Source: Morella rubra
Lineage: Eukaryota; Streptophyta; Magnoliopsida; Fagales; Myricaceae
Length of the DNA stretch: 64,000 nucleotides
Direction: 5' to 3'
NCBI GenBank assembly: GCA_003952965.2
Contig: CM025850.1
Location: forward strand, 15,479,553-15,543,552
Positions within the stretch are counted from its first letter, which is position 1. The number at the start of each line of letters is the position of its first letter. Shown one piece after another: positions 48,331 through 61,045 of this stretch. A program made the translations under genes and the position numbers. The notes below the pieces were generated by a model that worked only from the letters and a program-made list of their open reading frames with translations, was not told the DNA's origin and searched no databases.

Positions 48331-51300
48331 ATGATACACACATTATATCTACTACTTCACATCTAGGGCCTTATATCTGAGAGGTCTTCCTAAGGAGAGG
48401 TTGCCGGATGTCTTAGAGGGTACAGGCATAAGATAAATTACCTCAGCATGCTTGTATTGCGGTGTGTTCTCATACTTTTCTGCTTGAACCAGCGGTCACA
48501 CAGCAGCGCGGAAAATCCACGTGTGCTTAACCAGACTAGTAAAGAGATTCAGATCAACGCGCGAGCTACCCGCTTGTTGAGTAGTAACTAGATGCAAGGG
48601 CCTACGTATGAAGTACTAGCCTATGATATTTACGTAGTCTTGCTCAGTTCATATCGAAGTTTCTTTTTAAAAGACATGGATGCAAAGATCTCTCTTAGTG
48701 CCACAGAAGTTAGTACCTTGATTTAGATTACTTCGATGGGTTTCGTTTTGGGTTGTTCGGTTCAAATAAAATTATAATCATGGCTAATGGTTGATCCGTA
48801 GTTATGTACAATGATACAGCTTTACTCTTGAACCGCGTCCAAGCTGGAGATACAACATGCTCGCACAAACGAATAAAACTCTGACCTCTAGTTTTTTGCT
48901 GGTGTGTGGCATTCTGGTCATTTGATTTCGTGTTGATTTTCCATTTTTCTGAGTGAGAATGCTATCGCCTCTAAAACCCCATAAATTGGACTGTTTGTTT
49001 ATGGAAGTAGTGATTCTCCGTTATATTTCTTCTTACTTTAATTATCCTTACTTACATTAACTTCCATATCTTCTATCATTAACTAAAATTGTATAGTCTG
49101 TTTCATTGTATATTAACTGTGGAGAGTTTCAACTGATTATGACGAATTGTCAATTAACATCAAAACCATGGGTCAAGACGGTAGGATTCTTCGACTTCAC
49201 AAAATAGGGACACTTGATAATTCCTCGAGAAAGTACATAGGTTTACCTGTAAGACGTATTAGGAGGTATTGACATGAAACCTGAAACACACCATTAACTC
49301 CTAAGTCTCTATATCTCAATAGAAGTTCTTACAGTTATAGTGAATTAAAATACACACTATTATTTTCGCGAGAAGATAGGCCATTGTTGACACGTACATG
49401 ATGTGTGCACGTGGTTCGATGAGTATTATTTTACATTCCACACTTAGGTGACGAGGTGTGTGGATTAGGTTAATATACATTAACTTCGGTCAAGCTCAAT
49501 AGGACTATCTCGATTCTTAACACAGTCTGAACGCACTTACTTACATGCTGACAGAAGGGAGGAAAGACAAGGAGAACCCAGCCACAAGCTCACCATCAAG
49601 AGATGCCTATAGGAAGCGGCTGGCTGAGACCTTCAATATGAAACTGATTCCGGTAATACGACTCCTTGAGATATTCTAATTATTACTAGACGCACATCTC
49701 TGCACTCCCGGTGGATCGTTGTATCCTTGTCGTGCAATATCCAGTTCGGTCTCTTCTACTAGCTCACCAGTAGATCATAGATAGATAACTTGACCAGTCG
49801 CGTTAGAGGAGACATTCCCTACAGAGTGGGCTACTCACAATAATTCTTCATTATATTAAGTCTTTGTCACTGGCACAGTCTTAATTCGTAGCATGATGTA
49901 AATTGTTTGGATCTTTGGACACACGAAATCTCTTAAGATCAGCAGAAAGGAATTGTATATATAGGTGTATATTGGTGTAGTATACATACGAGCTTAATGA
50001 GCCTGGACGCAACTTTCTAAATTATGATATCTTCAAATCAATCATGAAAGTCTGAGGTAATTGAAAAGTAAAGAGACCATTATACGTCCGCTGGGTCAAG
50101 TGGCATTATCAGAATTGATACTCATCTAGAATCTACTGAGGAAACATTACTCAACTAGCTATTCTATGTCCATTAAGCATCTGTTAACGTATTTGCATGC
50201 TCTATGCACAATATAAAAGAATCACCATCAGTAAATATAAATGATGTAATCTCAAGCCGTGCCTTCTCTGATTTTTCTTCGAAGACGATCACGCAATGTT
50301 TCTTATTAACTTCGATATCAATCAACCAGTGAGTGAACACTTAATATTGGCCCGTGATCCCTTCTCGATAATAACGCTGTCACACACTCATCGCAATTGA
50401 TATATCACTACTCCTGTGGAAATACCTCAGCAGAATTATTCAACTTATCAATAGCGTTACCTCTCATGTAGTATTCGTAGTATTTTGCTTTGTATTCCTC
50501 TCCGTAAATTACTATGTTGTTGGCATCGCACATGTTTATAGGTATATCACAATTCTAAATAGAAACAAAAAATGAAGATTCGTTGCTTTCAGAATGGATG
50601 TCTCTCGGCCACTCTTGACAACTTAGATGCTCCTCCTAGAGCTTGTAGCTGACCTCGAAAGTTTACTTCTCTATCCCTTGAATTTTTTCTTCGCGATTGG
50701 ACATTCTGTCATATTCACATGTTCAAGTATCACCTCCTTTCTATTGTCTCAAATAGCAGATATGCTAATAGGAGTCCAACATGGTTTCATTATTTGTGGG
50801 ATGCTTCAAATGGTGATTATGCGCTCATTAAGTATACCACTAATCTATCTCGTTCACTTATCTTAAGCATTCTGAAATATGAATGAGCCTAAACACCGTA
50901 TATTAGTAACTCATGTGACAGAAGTGGTAGATTAGCTTAGATCACAAGAGCAACGGCACAGCATAGTACGTGTCGTTAGTTCAATCGATGATGTCATACA
51001 CTAGATTATATGTACCACGAGTTCCTTGCAGTCTTATCCGTCGTATATCGAGTATATTTATCAGGCATTGTTAGAATTATTACTCACTCTCACATCCAGT
51101 AAAACATCATTCGATCAGATTAATCTAGATGGCATACTTTATAAATGTGGTTTCTCAGGCAGGGGTCAGAAACAGACCTAAGACTCACAAAGCGCTGAGT
51201 TCAATCGTGCAACATGTAAGCGAGTGCGGAGTCTATGGCATGAGCAAAGGAATACACATAAATACTTTAACATAGAAGAGATTCGGGAATAACACAGTTT

Positions 51301-54300
51301 ACTATGAACATTTAAACTACACGACGATGTATTTAGAGTTGAGAAAAAACCGCTGTATAGTAGAAGACTAACAGAAGGTCACAATAGATTATTACATAAG
51401 ATTAGGATATAGTGGTCATTCGATCATTATGAGGTACAGGACAATTCAGATGTCCCAGCAATGTGGCCTAAGTAAGTGTTACGCGTAAACGATATTTATT
51501 CTTATCTCTAACATTGAAACAAGTAAAATATGCAATCTACAAAATTAATACAGGCCACACACAAGATGGAATATCATACAGGCTGAGTTAACATATACAT
51601 ACAATCTGCTGTACCTCTAGTGTTATAAACCATACCATTGCAATAATATGATGGATAAGGATCATTATAGTTTACCAACAGGCTTAATTTTTTGCTTCTT
51701 GCCAAATAATTCCTGTTGGATTGTTCAGGATAGGAAAAGGTTGAAAAAACAAACATAAATTGGGGCTAGAAAGAAGGATGATAGAGCATGGAATCAGAAT
51801 TACTAGCATACAGAACTCAAGATAGATTGTCGCATCGATACGATGATCGTTACTAACAAACTATAAGGATCATCAAGTAGATGTGATCTTAGGTGCTGAA
51901 CAATCATTAATCATAAAGTAGAGAGTATGGTCAAACTGGCGGCATTAAAGACTTTAAGATTAGTAATTCAGGATTATCATTAGACACTCAAGAATGATTC
52001 ATTACAATGCTTTACACATAATACATGGAAAGTAGACCTAAAATAACCATAATCACAAAATGATTGAAGCGATGGATAGTATAAAGCTCTTAATTGGTCA
52101 TCATAATATACAGTACCTAAGTCTATGGAGTCTATTTTCATATGGCATCGAGGCGCTTATAAAGAGGTATTAATTTAATCTCGACTGTCCAGTGCACCTT
52201 TATGTCATGTATTCTGACTCATTATAAGTATATACCTTATGTATCCGATAAGTGTGTCCAGTCTTCTCACACAATAACTAAGCCCATTCCAGACGATTAT
52301 GAAGTTCTAGACTTGGCACCAGGATGGTGTTCACGGTGAGAGCATTATAGCAGCAACTGATGAAACACCACTAGGAAGTATATCTTGGAGATAAAATGTT
52401 GTGGCTATATTATAGTGAATGATTACGCGGAAAGTAGGTCTTAAGCTTTGTCCATTTCCCACCATTGCGGCTTCCACAGCCACCCCGAGACGCAGGTCCT
52501 TAACAGATGTGTAATTTGAACTTTACTTCGAAGGATAAGGTAAGCAAGAAGTTGAGGATGAGTGAACCCAGGAATCTATCTTGTTGTTAATAACTCTTAA
52601 TTTGGGTGTACTGTTGAGTTAACTAGTTATCTACTAAATTAAGTAAAAGCGGAGTTGGAAGCCTGAAGTCTTCCAATTTCTCTCCCAAAGAGAAAAAGGG
52701 GTGCAAGAGTATCAGTTCTAGAATATGGAAAGACACGAGACGCCACGCATTTGGAGTAAGCATCTAACAGGGAACAAAGAGTGAAAGGAGAAATGATATG
52801 TAGGAATAGACCATTGTGCATGGATAGATCCACCTATAGATTAGTTCTAGCTGTCATCTCTTTGGGCCTATAGTTTGCACTCAAGTTAGTCTGTATATTG
52901 GTTCTATAGTCTCCAAAGACTTAGTCTTAGTTCTTGTTTATGCTTTCCTATGAGGTTCAACTAAAATACTGCTCTGAAGAAGAATTTTCGGAATAAAACT
53001 AAAGCTTAATACTAAGAAGAAGTAGTTATGAGAACATCTTTCGATAAATAGGAAGCCACTCGGGTTTTATTGGAGCAAGATATTAAGTGCTCTCCGGTGG
53101 CGTGGACATGGCAGAGGCATAATCATTGGCAAGATTAGTGGAATTGCAAACGACATAAGGTGTCGCCCTTACAAAGCCCAAGGATGTGTGTCGAAGTGTG
53201 TGTCTCTACATTATGATCTAGAGTTGTACATTGGGATTCGCTGAGAGCGCAATAAGGTATGCGGTTTATAGAATAAGATGTCATTCAGAGGTTGCTACTT
53301 GATATTCATTATTATTATTAGATTATTCGTTTCTGAATAGTTAGATAGAGAAATTCATGTTACATATATGATGTCTATCAGCAATGGTGAGAGATCTCAA
53401 CTACAATCTCCCAGTACACCTATTCTGACAGATTTCTTGAAGCTTGGCTCTGATGTAATGCATTCTAGTTCTTGATTTGCATTGCAATTTGAAACCAAGG
53501 GTAACGTATGTAGATATTCTTTTACACAGGACCAATCATGCCCTCAATAGATGACCCGTAAGAAGCCTAGAGAGAGGACTTCTTAACCTCTTGTGATATT
53601 AGAACCTTATCCTTGGCCCGTTTGACCGACGTATCACCTAGGAAAACATGGATTGGAGTGAATATCAGGATGCGACACGCATAAAAATAGGAGAGTTCAG
53701 GTATGCAAGCCACCAAAAAGAATTAAAGGTATTATACCACTTTGACAAGGGAAATTAACATTCTAAATCTTAAGGTGTTAAGTACAATTGAGTAGCATTA
53801 ATCTAATGATTAAATCTCAAGAAATAATAATGAAAAATGAATATTAAATAAGATTTTGATAAGTTTAAAGAAATAAATACATCACAATAGGGTGGAAGAA
53901 ATAGCCTTATTTATTTGGATATTACTCGGGTTCAAATACTAATGTTGGGCATCCATGGTATTCTCATATCAATTCGTGAGTAATTGAAGGTACCAATAAG
54001 ATTCTCTTAAGTCGACGGGATAACTATAGGATCCACCAATTGAGATAGATAAGAGATCGCGTATAAGGTAATAGAATTATGATCATATAGAATAGGTCGC
54101 CATCTATGTAAATGTTAGTAGATATTATGAGCAATTATGAGCGTTACCTTATTAAGTCTTACTAATTAGGTTCCTCCACCTAGGAGGAGCGGTTAATCAG
54201 CTCAATAGATATTGAGATCATCAAACGCAAGTTCATCGCTCTGGCTATGGACCGTTATTACTGTAGATAAGTTCTAGAGGTAGAGTGTCAGGATACGTCA

Positions 54301-56150
54301 ATGCCTTGTACAACAGAGTCCCGAATGACTATAGGGAGGGTATCGCGCGCGGGAGTGACTATACTGACTTCTCCATATATATCACATCAGTTATCCTACT
54401 ACGGTTTATGGTGTGACCACGTAGAGTAAGGAACATTGCAACAAATTCTGGGAGGAGATTTAACTTTGTGTGGATAAGGAGTTTAGCTTAATGAGAAGCG
54501 GAGTACCTCTTTAGGTATTATCCTCTGATTAAGACCTATTTACTTTACTTATTTTTCTCTCTTTTGGAACGCCTATTATCACATCTCCTACGACTCAGGG
54601 CCATTTAATGAGGTTCGTTTTTGATGTAGCACTATTTAGAGCATGTTATCGTTATGTTATTGGAGCAATTTTTGAGATGCATTGTTCTGGTACGCTATAG
54701 ATAGTGCTGTTATGATAGATTAGTTACATTAAAAAATATTTTATTTAAGTAAATTATACGAAAGTTTTGTCTCTTGTATATATATCGAGTGATGTAAACA
54801 GATTAAGATAATTGCAATAATATTTATTTAATAGTATGATATTTATGTTGTGAGCTATTATTTCAATAGCTTATATGGGTAATGAGTGATAACCTAGATT
54901 AAATGGGATAAATAAATTGTTAATAAGTAATTCAATTATTATATTATTTATTATAACATCAAATCGAATCATTAACTTTTTACTTATTTATATTATTTGA
55001 ATATCACATCATATAAGGAATTGAAAAGGTATTGAAAAAAATAGAGACGGAGAGAGAGGAGATAGAAAGAAAACGACAAACGACTAATGCGAATGCAAGA
55101 AAAACTTTTACCCATTACTTAGACAGATCTCGACTCGCGATAGCTCTGTCACAGGAATAGAAAAACACAAAAAACTTAAATAGAGAAATGGTTATTCGTA
55201 ATTTGCAAAGAGTGACATTCGACTCGTCTCACCATCTAACTTGACAATTAGCCTCTCGAAGCACGGCTTTCATGGTATCAGTTCAGGTGATCAGTCACTG
55301 TTGGGGAAATGAGTAGGCGGCAGCATATTTAATGGTCAGATTAAATGACCATATCGCCCTTAATTAAAGCAACAACTTGCGCAAATCAGTTGGGGGTATT
55401 TTGTTCATTCACATGTCTGAATATTTAATGAGCTGAACGTGTGGGGGCTATGTGTTTTTTAAAATTCCATTTTATCCTTCAGTTTTGATGTACTCAACGC
55501 ATGACTGGAGAGTACTTTGATAATTCAGCATATGTATAGACATGGCAAAATCGAAAGCTAATGAACTTCATCTTTAATTAAATCATGTTCGGTGGGAGTT
55601 AGTAGTAAGTTAAACATGAATTCTAAAAATCCAGCCAAAACGAACATGCCCTTAAGCGTCGGAGGCTGACCTTGCGTGGAAACTCTGTTTACATCGTTTC
55701 CTTGGTTCTACAGGTCAACAGTCCTATTAACTCGTAGTCACTACCATTGGTGCCCTATTACTCAGATAAGTCTGATAGAGGACCTTATGTAGCTACATCC
55801 GTATAGAGTGGACCTCAGTAAATGATGCATATCTTTAGCACACCATCATTAAATTGGATAGCATAATGAAGTGTAGTGGTGCGCACTACTCACACACTCA
55901 TATATTTACGTTTATACACTCACGCACATAAGTATAGATAATGATGCCACTCGATATGACTTCAACAATATCCGTAGTAACGCCATTCAGGGAAACGGAT
56001 TAGTTATGATACAATAATATAACAAGAATCTAGAATAAATAATTTCTAGAACTAGTTTTGAGGCATATTTCCAATAATTCTAATCTCAAGTTATTACAAT
56101 TAAATAAAGAATTTGTTCTCGAGATAGTGGCTATTTTATAACATGTCATG
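48331..56150. other. Anomalous tract: no genes, few homopolymers, noisy texture
   Basis: No gene recognised over 7.8 kb. Compared with the rest of the window it almost lacks A/T runs of 8 or more, keeps CpG (for example GCGCGCGG near 54345), is rich in TAG/CTAG words, and has only three open frames of 60 codons or more. Scraps of retroelement motifs remain. Near 55264 is TGGTATCAGTTC (PBS-like). At 55632-55647 is ACGAACATGCCCTTAA (right end of the Tourist-like family). Near 55650-55760, GCGTCGGAGGCTGACCTT..CTACAGGTC..ATTGGTGCCC resembles LTR/PBS junctions of plant gypsy elements. It may be poorly corrected long-read consensus over repeats. Confidence 0.5.
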
Positions 56151-56331
56151 TTTGTGCTGAAAATGAAGAAGTGGGCTTGGTCTCTACGCTTACCCAATTA
56201 TCCGTCCAATGTGGAGGATGGAGGTAAGACTTGGTTGTTTTGAGATGATGCTTTTGACTTACAGATTATTTCTTTTTCTTGTCAACAATTAATAAGTATA
56301 GTTATAAAAAAAAATGGGAATTTTTCTTGGG

Positions 56332-58794
56332 TAGGGGTGTAAACAGATTGGTTGGTTTGGTTTGAAGGTAGTTTCGAAGACAGAGCCAATTGAGGTCAGT
56401 TCCATTTATTTGCAACTGAGGCTGCCCGAATTACTTTGAGGGGCCGACCAAACCGGTCATTTGAGTTTCGATCGACTGTTGGTCGGTTTGATCGGTCTGG
56501 GCTTTTAGGCTTTTTGGCCAGGGCCCAAATTTTTTATATAGGCCCACTCGATGTATATATACCAATTTCGGCCCAAATTTCAGTTTTTGAGTCAATTAAG
56601 CCTAATTATTTTACTCATTTCAGCTCACAATCAATTAAAACATATTAAATCAAAATTAACACACATTAAGAGCCTACTATAAATTAAAACATAAAATCTC
56701 AAATCTTGCATCTTGCTTACATAAAAATTACATTTCAATAAAAAATAAATAAGGATCAAAATAAATAAAAAAAACTAATCACTTGCTAAAAATATAAACT
56801 ATCTAACAAATTCATTGAATTCAATGCAAAACAATCAAAGCAAAATAAGTATAAAAAAAAGACTCATCACTTGCTTGAAATACAAACTGTCACACCAAAC
56901 TCAAAGCAAAATAAGTACATTTGCTAAAAATCAAACTAGCTAACAAATTCAACGCTAGTTACTCAAAGCAAAACAAACTCACCACGTTGCTCAAACTCCA
57001 TCCAACTCCCAAGCAGCTCCTCATTTGCAAGTTGCAACAACATTCCCAAACTCCAAAGTCACAAAGTTCCAAACATATGCAAGAAATTTTAGTGGTAGAA
57101 ATTATTAATTTTATTTGAAGCATTCATCATAGAAATTTAGAAATTTATAAAGGAGATCAAAATATAATGCATTATTACCCATGGACATCACAAGGCACAA
57201 ATTTATAGAAGTCCAAGGTTTGTAGCTTGTACAATTACAATTCCACCATTTGAAAACAAAAAAAACATATTGAGTAAATATTATGCATCACAAACTTTTT
57301 TTCAAAATAGATATCTAAATAAAAATAAAATAACAACTAAATTACCTCCTTCAACCTCAACGTTTTCAATATTGTCCAATGCTTCTTGAATGTCAAAACT
57401 AGGTGTTTCCCTTAACCAATTCTGCGTGTAGATTAATACCTAAACAGTTTTTGGACTCAAAGAACTCCGAAAAGGATCAAACACATGTCCACCCGTGCTA
57501 ATGCCTACTCAGAAGAAACAGTAGAAATAGGCATGATCATCGCATCATGTGCAAGATGGGCAAGAATTGGATATTTAGAAGCATTCATCTTCTACCAATT
57601 TAAGATATCAAAATTAACAGTTCGTGCTTTACGACCATCTGATGAGTATTGATAAATTTCAAATCTGTTACCCACACTTGTAATTGATTCAAATTCATCC
57701 ATAATGTCCCAAAAAGATTCAAAGTTGTCTACATCATTACTATCACCCTCATGTGGAGTAGAAGAGTCCTTGTATGCTTGAACCTCATTTCAAGACCCAA
57801 ACCGAATAGAAAACTCCTCATATAATCGATGTAAGACACTTCTCACACTTTCTAACGTCAATTTTGCCTCATGTGTATATATTTGTTTGAACCAAAATTC
57901 CAAACCAAACATTATACACATGTAATTTAAATTTTACACGGAGGTCTAAGTGTCAGTTGTGACACAACCCTACTAGCAGAAGACTTAAAAAAAGCTTTCA
58001 ACTTCCCCTTTTCCATATCAAAAAGTTTCATACAATCTCTAGCCACAACAACACGACAAGGCACATGAAACTTAGGTTCCATTTTGAAACTAACCTTTTT
58101 AAACTTCATAGAATCCACAAATCTAAAAGACAGTTCATCACAAATGATCATTTCAGCAATTGCCATATGAATACCTTCAGGATCAATTCAAACAAGAGAA
58201 ATCATATCGCAGGCCTAATGAGGCAAAGACGGTGTGAGACCAAGGGAGATTAGTGCAGATCTTGCTTATTGTGAGAGAGACAAATCGTGGAATCAAAAGA
58301 AAGAAAGAAATGATCACTTGGCGCTTTCGTTCTTGGAGGTCTAGCAAAAGCAAAGATTGCATGAGAGTCCAAGGAAGAAGAGACTGTAGGTCCGTAGTTG
58401 CTTAAGAAGGCCATAGGGGTTAGGGTTAAAGTGAAGGGATGGAGGAGAAGAAAGACAAAGGGAAGAGGAGGGGGAACAACTGAGTCAGGCTGACGGCACA
58501 GGGAAAAAGAAGGGGGGAAAAACATGACTAGAGAAGAAGAGAAGAGGGAGGCAGGGAGCAAAATTTTTCAAAAGGTTCGTCGATAAGGTTAGGTTACGAA
58601 TAAGTTTAGTATGGGTTGGTCGGTTCAATTTCGGTTAACCAACCCATAAAATCGAAAATCGAACCAATATCTTCAGTTTTAAAAGAACTTGGGATGAAAA
58701 CCGAGCCGGCCTAGGTTGCAACTGATCGTGCCTATGGGCTTTAGTCGGTTTGGTTAGGTCGATTAGGTTTTCGACCTAGATTTGTTCAGCTTTA
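56332..58794 (-). mobile_element. hAT transposon 2, 2.46 kb, internally deleted relative of hAT 1
   Basis: Perfect 8-bp target duplication TTCTTGGG (56324-56331, 58795-58802). Ends TAGGGGTGTAAACAGATTGG and (inverted) TAAAGCTGAACAAATCTAGG resemble those of hAT 1. The interior aligns with hAT 1 at 57300-57910 (transposase C-terminus) and 57915-58185 (N-terminal half), with the middle missing. It is a non-autonomous, Ds-like derivative. It sits inside a LINE frame, and reading across the insertion with one TTCTTGGG removed keeps the LINE frame (..NFSW then VSFVYAN). Confidence 0.95.
57340..58190 (-). pseudogene. Transposase remnant of hAT 2
   Basis: On the - strand, 58190-57927 encodes CDELSFRFVDSMKFKK and CRVVVARDCMKLFDME, the counterpart of 38933-38650 in hAT 1. 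It then joins directly to the DUF4413/dimerisation end (57910-57340; FGLEFWFKQIYTHEAKLTL-like and STGGHVFDPF-like in other frames). About 1.67 kb of host sequence present in hAT 1 (roughly 34915-36585, with the LTR-type insertion) is missing at the join. No BED finger. Not functional. Confidence 0.8.
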
Positions 58795-60010
58795 TTCTTG
58801 GGTGTCATTTGTTTATGCCAATTGCTTTTAGTTCTCTTGCGTTCAATTGTGGCCAGAGTTGACTACTATTGCTTGTAATGATATTGCTTTGCTGGTAGGT
58901 GATGATTTTAACATTATTCATAGTGATGACGAAAAAATGGAAGGCATTTCAAAACCAAGCCAAGCCAAGGATAATTTTAGTAACTGTATTACTCATTGTG
59001 GTATGTTAGATATGGTGAAAGAATGATCTCGATATTCTTGGTGTAGTGGACAATATGGTAAAGCTTGGATTTGGGCTATGTTAGATCTTGTTCTTACTAA
59101 TAATTATTTTTTGCAACATTTTACTTTGAGTAATGTTTTAGTGATCCCTAGAACTAGCTTTTGATCACATCCTCTATTGGTTTGATTTTTTTATTTATAG
59201 AAAATATTTAAACCTTGTCTATTTATATTTCAACATATGTGGATCACATGTTGATTTTGTAACCGTGGTTGAAGAAAATTTGTCCTTGAGTTCTTCATTA
59301 ACCGATCTTCTTCTTCTTGGAGAGAAATTTAAAAAGGTTGAAAGTGGTGCTTACTGGATTAGGTGTTTATATGGTGATATTTACAAGAATATTTCTACCT
59401 TGGAAGATATGATGGTGCAATTAGGGAATGCTACTAATGGATCAAAATGAAACCAATCAAGCTCAACGTTGTGAGGTTTGGAAGACTCTTCCTACTTGGT
59501 GTAGGCATAAGCAAATTTTTCTGCAAAGATCCAATGGTGTAAAGAAAGGAATGCTAAGTCGAAATTTTCCATGAGTAATCGACATCAAAAGGCTTGGATT
59601 TCTAATATGACCGTGGAAGATGAGACAATTTTGACATTTCCTAAAGAAGTCTATAATGAAGGTGGGGCTTATTTCTCTAATTTGCTTATTGAAGAACATA
59701 TGAAATAAATTCTCAATTTATTCGCGCTCTTATAAAGACAGGGCATTGAGGAGTTGAAGGCAGGGTAGTTATAGAGAGCATTCTTGGAGAAAGTAGCTTG
59801 GGACCAGATTGTTTGCATTTTTGTTTTTACATTGCTTGCTAGGATGTTATTAAGGTTGAAATTTTTATGTAGGTTGTGATTTCTTTTTGTATGATCATTT
59901 ATCTGATTTTTATGCATTCTTGTGCTCATTCCCAAGGTCAATCAACTTTTCTTGTGCTCGTTCTATCAGTCTTTGTTTAGTGGTCTTTGAGCGTTTCACT
60001 AGGGTTATAG

Positions 60011-60717
60011 TTCAAAAACTTTAAACTATATTGCTACATTGATTTTTCTTGAATTTAATCATATGATGCCATGAGCTAATTAAATATTTTTGTGCGGAAT
60101 GATAAAATTAATTACTCTCTAGACCCGTAGAAGATATGACATAGTCTATTGGACACATGGCAAAATAAGAGAGCTTCTAGAATATGCCAACTATCCAAGA
60201 AAAAAGTGAAGAGCCAACCTATTAAGAGAAGATTCATTGTAACCAACTTTGGCATATTTCCTCTAACCAAATTTGGTAATTTTTTTTTCTCTCTTTTCTA
60301 ACCAAATTTGACATCTTTCCTCTATTCAAATTAGGCATCTTTCTTTTTCTCTTTCCTATTGGCTGAATCCTATAAATACCTTACTCCCTCTTCTCCTTTA
60401 CACACGGCCTTTGGCCGGCCATCATCCTTCCATTCTCTCTCTTTTTGCTTTTTTTGCTTTTTGGCTCTATCTTTCACTCTCTTCTTCTCTTCTCTTTTCT
60501 TTTCTTCCTCCATTGTTGCTAGCTTCAAGCTATTTTTAGTTACCATTTTCAGTTTTTATAGTAGTTTTCTTTATGCTTTATAAATCTAGTGTCTTAGATT
60601 TCAATTCCTAGGAACTAGACTCAAGTTTCTTGCTCTTTAATTTTCTTTGGTTCCATTTTATTTTCAGTTTGTGTTCTTGTTGTTCTTGCTTTCTTTTAAC
60701 TTGAAACTTGGGTTGTA
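60011..60717 (+). promoter_or_regulatory. Promoter-like region of a retroelement (candidate LTR)
   Basis: CTATAAATACC at 60370-60380 is a good plant TATA box. It is followed by a long pyrimidine-rich leader (60415-60520, CTCTCTTTTTGC, CTTCTTCTCTTCTC). Upstream are three related ACCAAATTTGG/ACCAACTTTGGCAT repeats (60240-60330). No host gene follows, so it is probably an LTR. Borders were not found. Confidence 0.4.
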
Positions 60718-60779
60718 ATGACAATATATTACTTAACCAAGAATTTTGTGAAGTTTTATTCATTTCTAGTCAATTTACA

Positions 60780-61045
60780 CATTCAGTTTTGCTTTTACTT
60801 TCCGTCATTTACATTCTCTCATTTACTTTCCATCATCTACATTTCGTCATTTATTTTCCGCTCCTACTTTCCCCTCTTTAATTTCTGTCATTTATTTTCC
60901 GCTATTTACTTTCTGTTCTTTGATTTCCATTCTTTCCTTTCCGCTATTTACATTCCATCATTTACATCCCATCATTTACTTTCCGTCTTTTACATTCCGC
61001 TATTTATTTACTGTTGTTTACTTGCCGTCATTTACTTCAATGTCT
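60780..61045 (+). repeat. Degenerate short tandem repeat, about 12-15 bp unit
   Basis: Roughly 18-20 imperfect copies of CATTTACTTTCCGT / CATTTACATTCCGC. The 115-codon Phe/Ser/Tyr-rich open frame over it follows from the repeat and has no recognisable domain. Comparable arrays occur in leader regions of plant gypsy elements (general knowledge, not checked). Confidence 0.7.

Larger units (their letters stand above)
56160..60010 (+). pseudogene. LINE (L1-type) endonuclease/RT fragment, split by hAT 2
   Basis: On the + strand an endonuclease-like frame begins near 56190 (SNVEDGGKTWLF), stops at the hAT insertion (56331) and resumes at 58803. There it reads SFVYANCF, LLVGDDFNIIHSDDEKMEGI, LDMVKE and KAWIWAMLDLVLTN, the GDFN and D.V blocks of apurinic-type LINE endonucleases. 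The linker and N-terminal RT follow (HQKAWISNMTVEDE, 59578-59620; LGPD..CFYIAC.DVIKVEI, 59795-59850). In-frame stops and frameshifts are frequent. Neither the ORF1 nor the RT active site is visible. Confidence 0.75.

Noticed and set aside
55255..55290. Primer-binding site and LTR start (TGGTATCAGTTC .. TGTTGGGGA)
   Set aside because: Only a partial match in the noisy tract, and no LTR pair could be placed.
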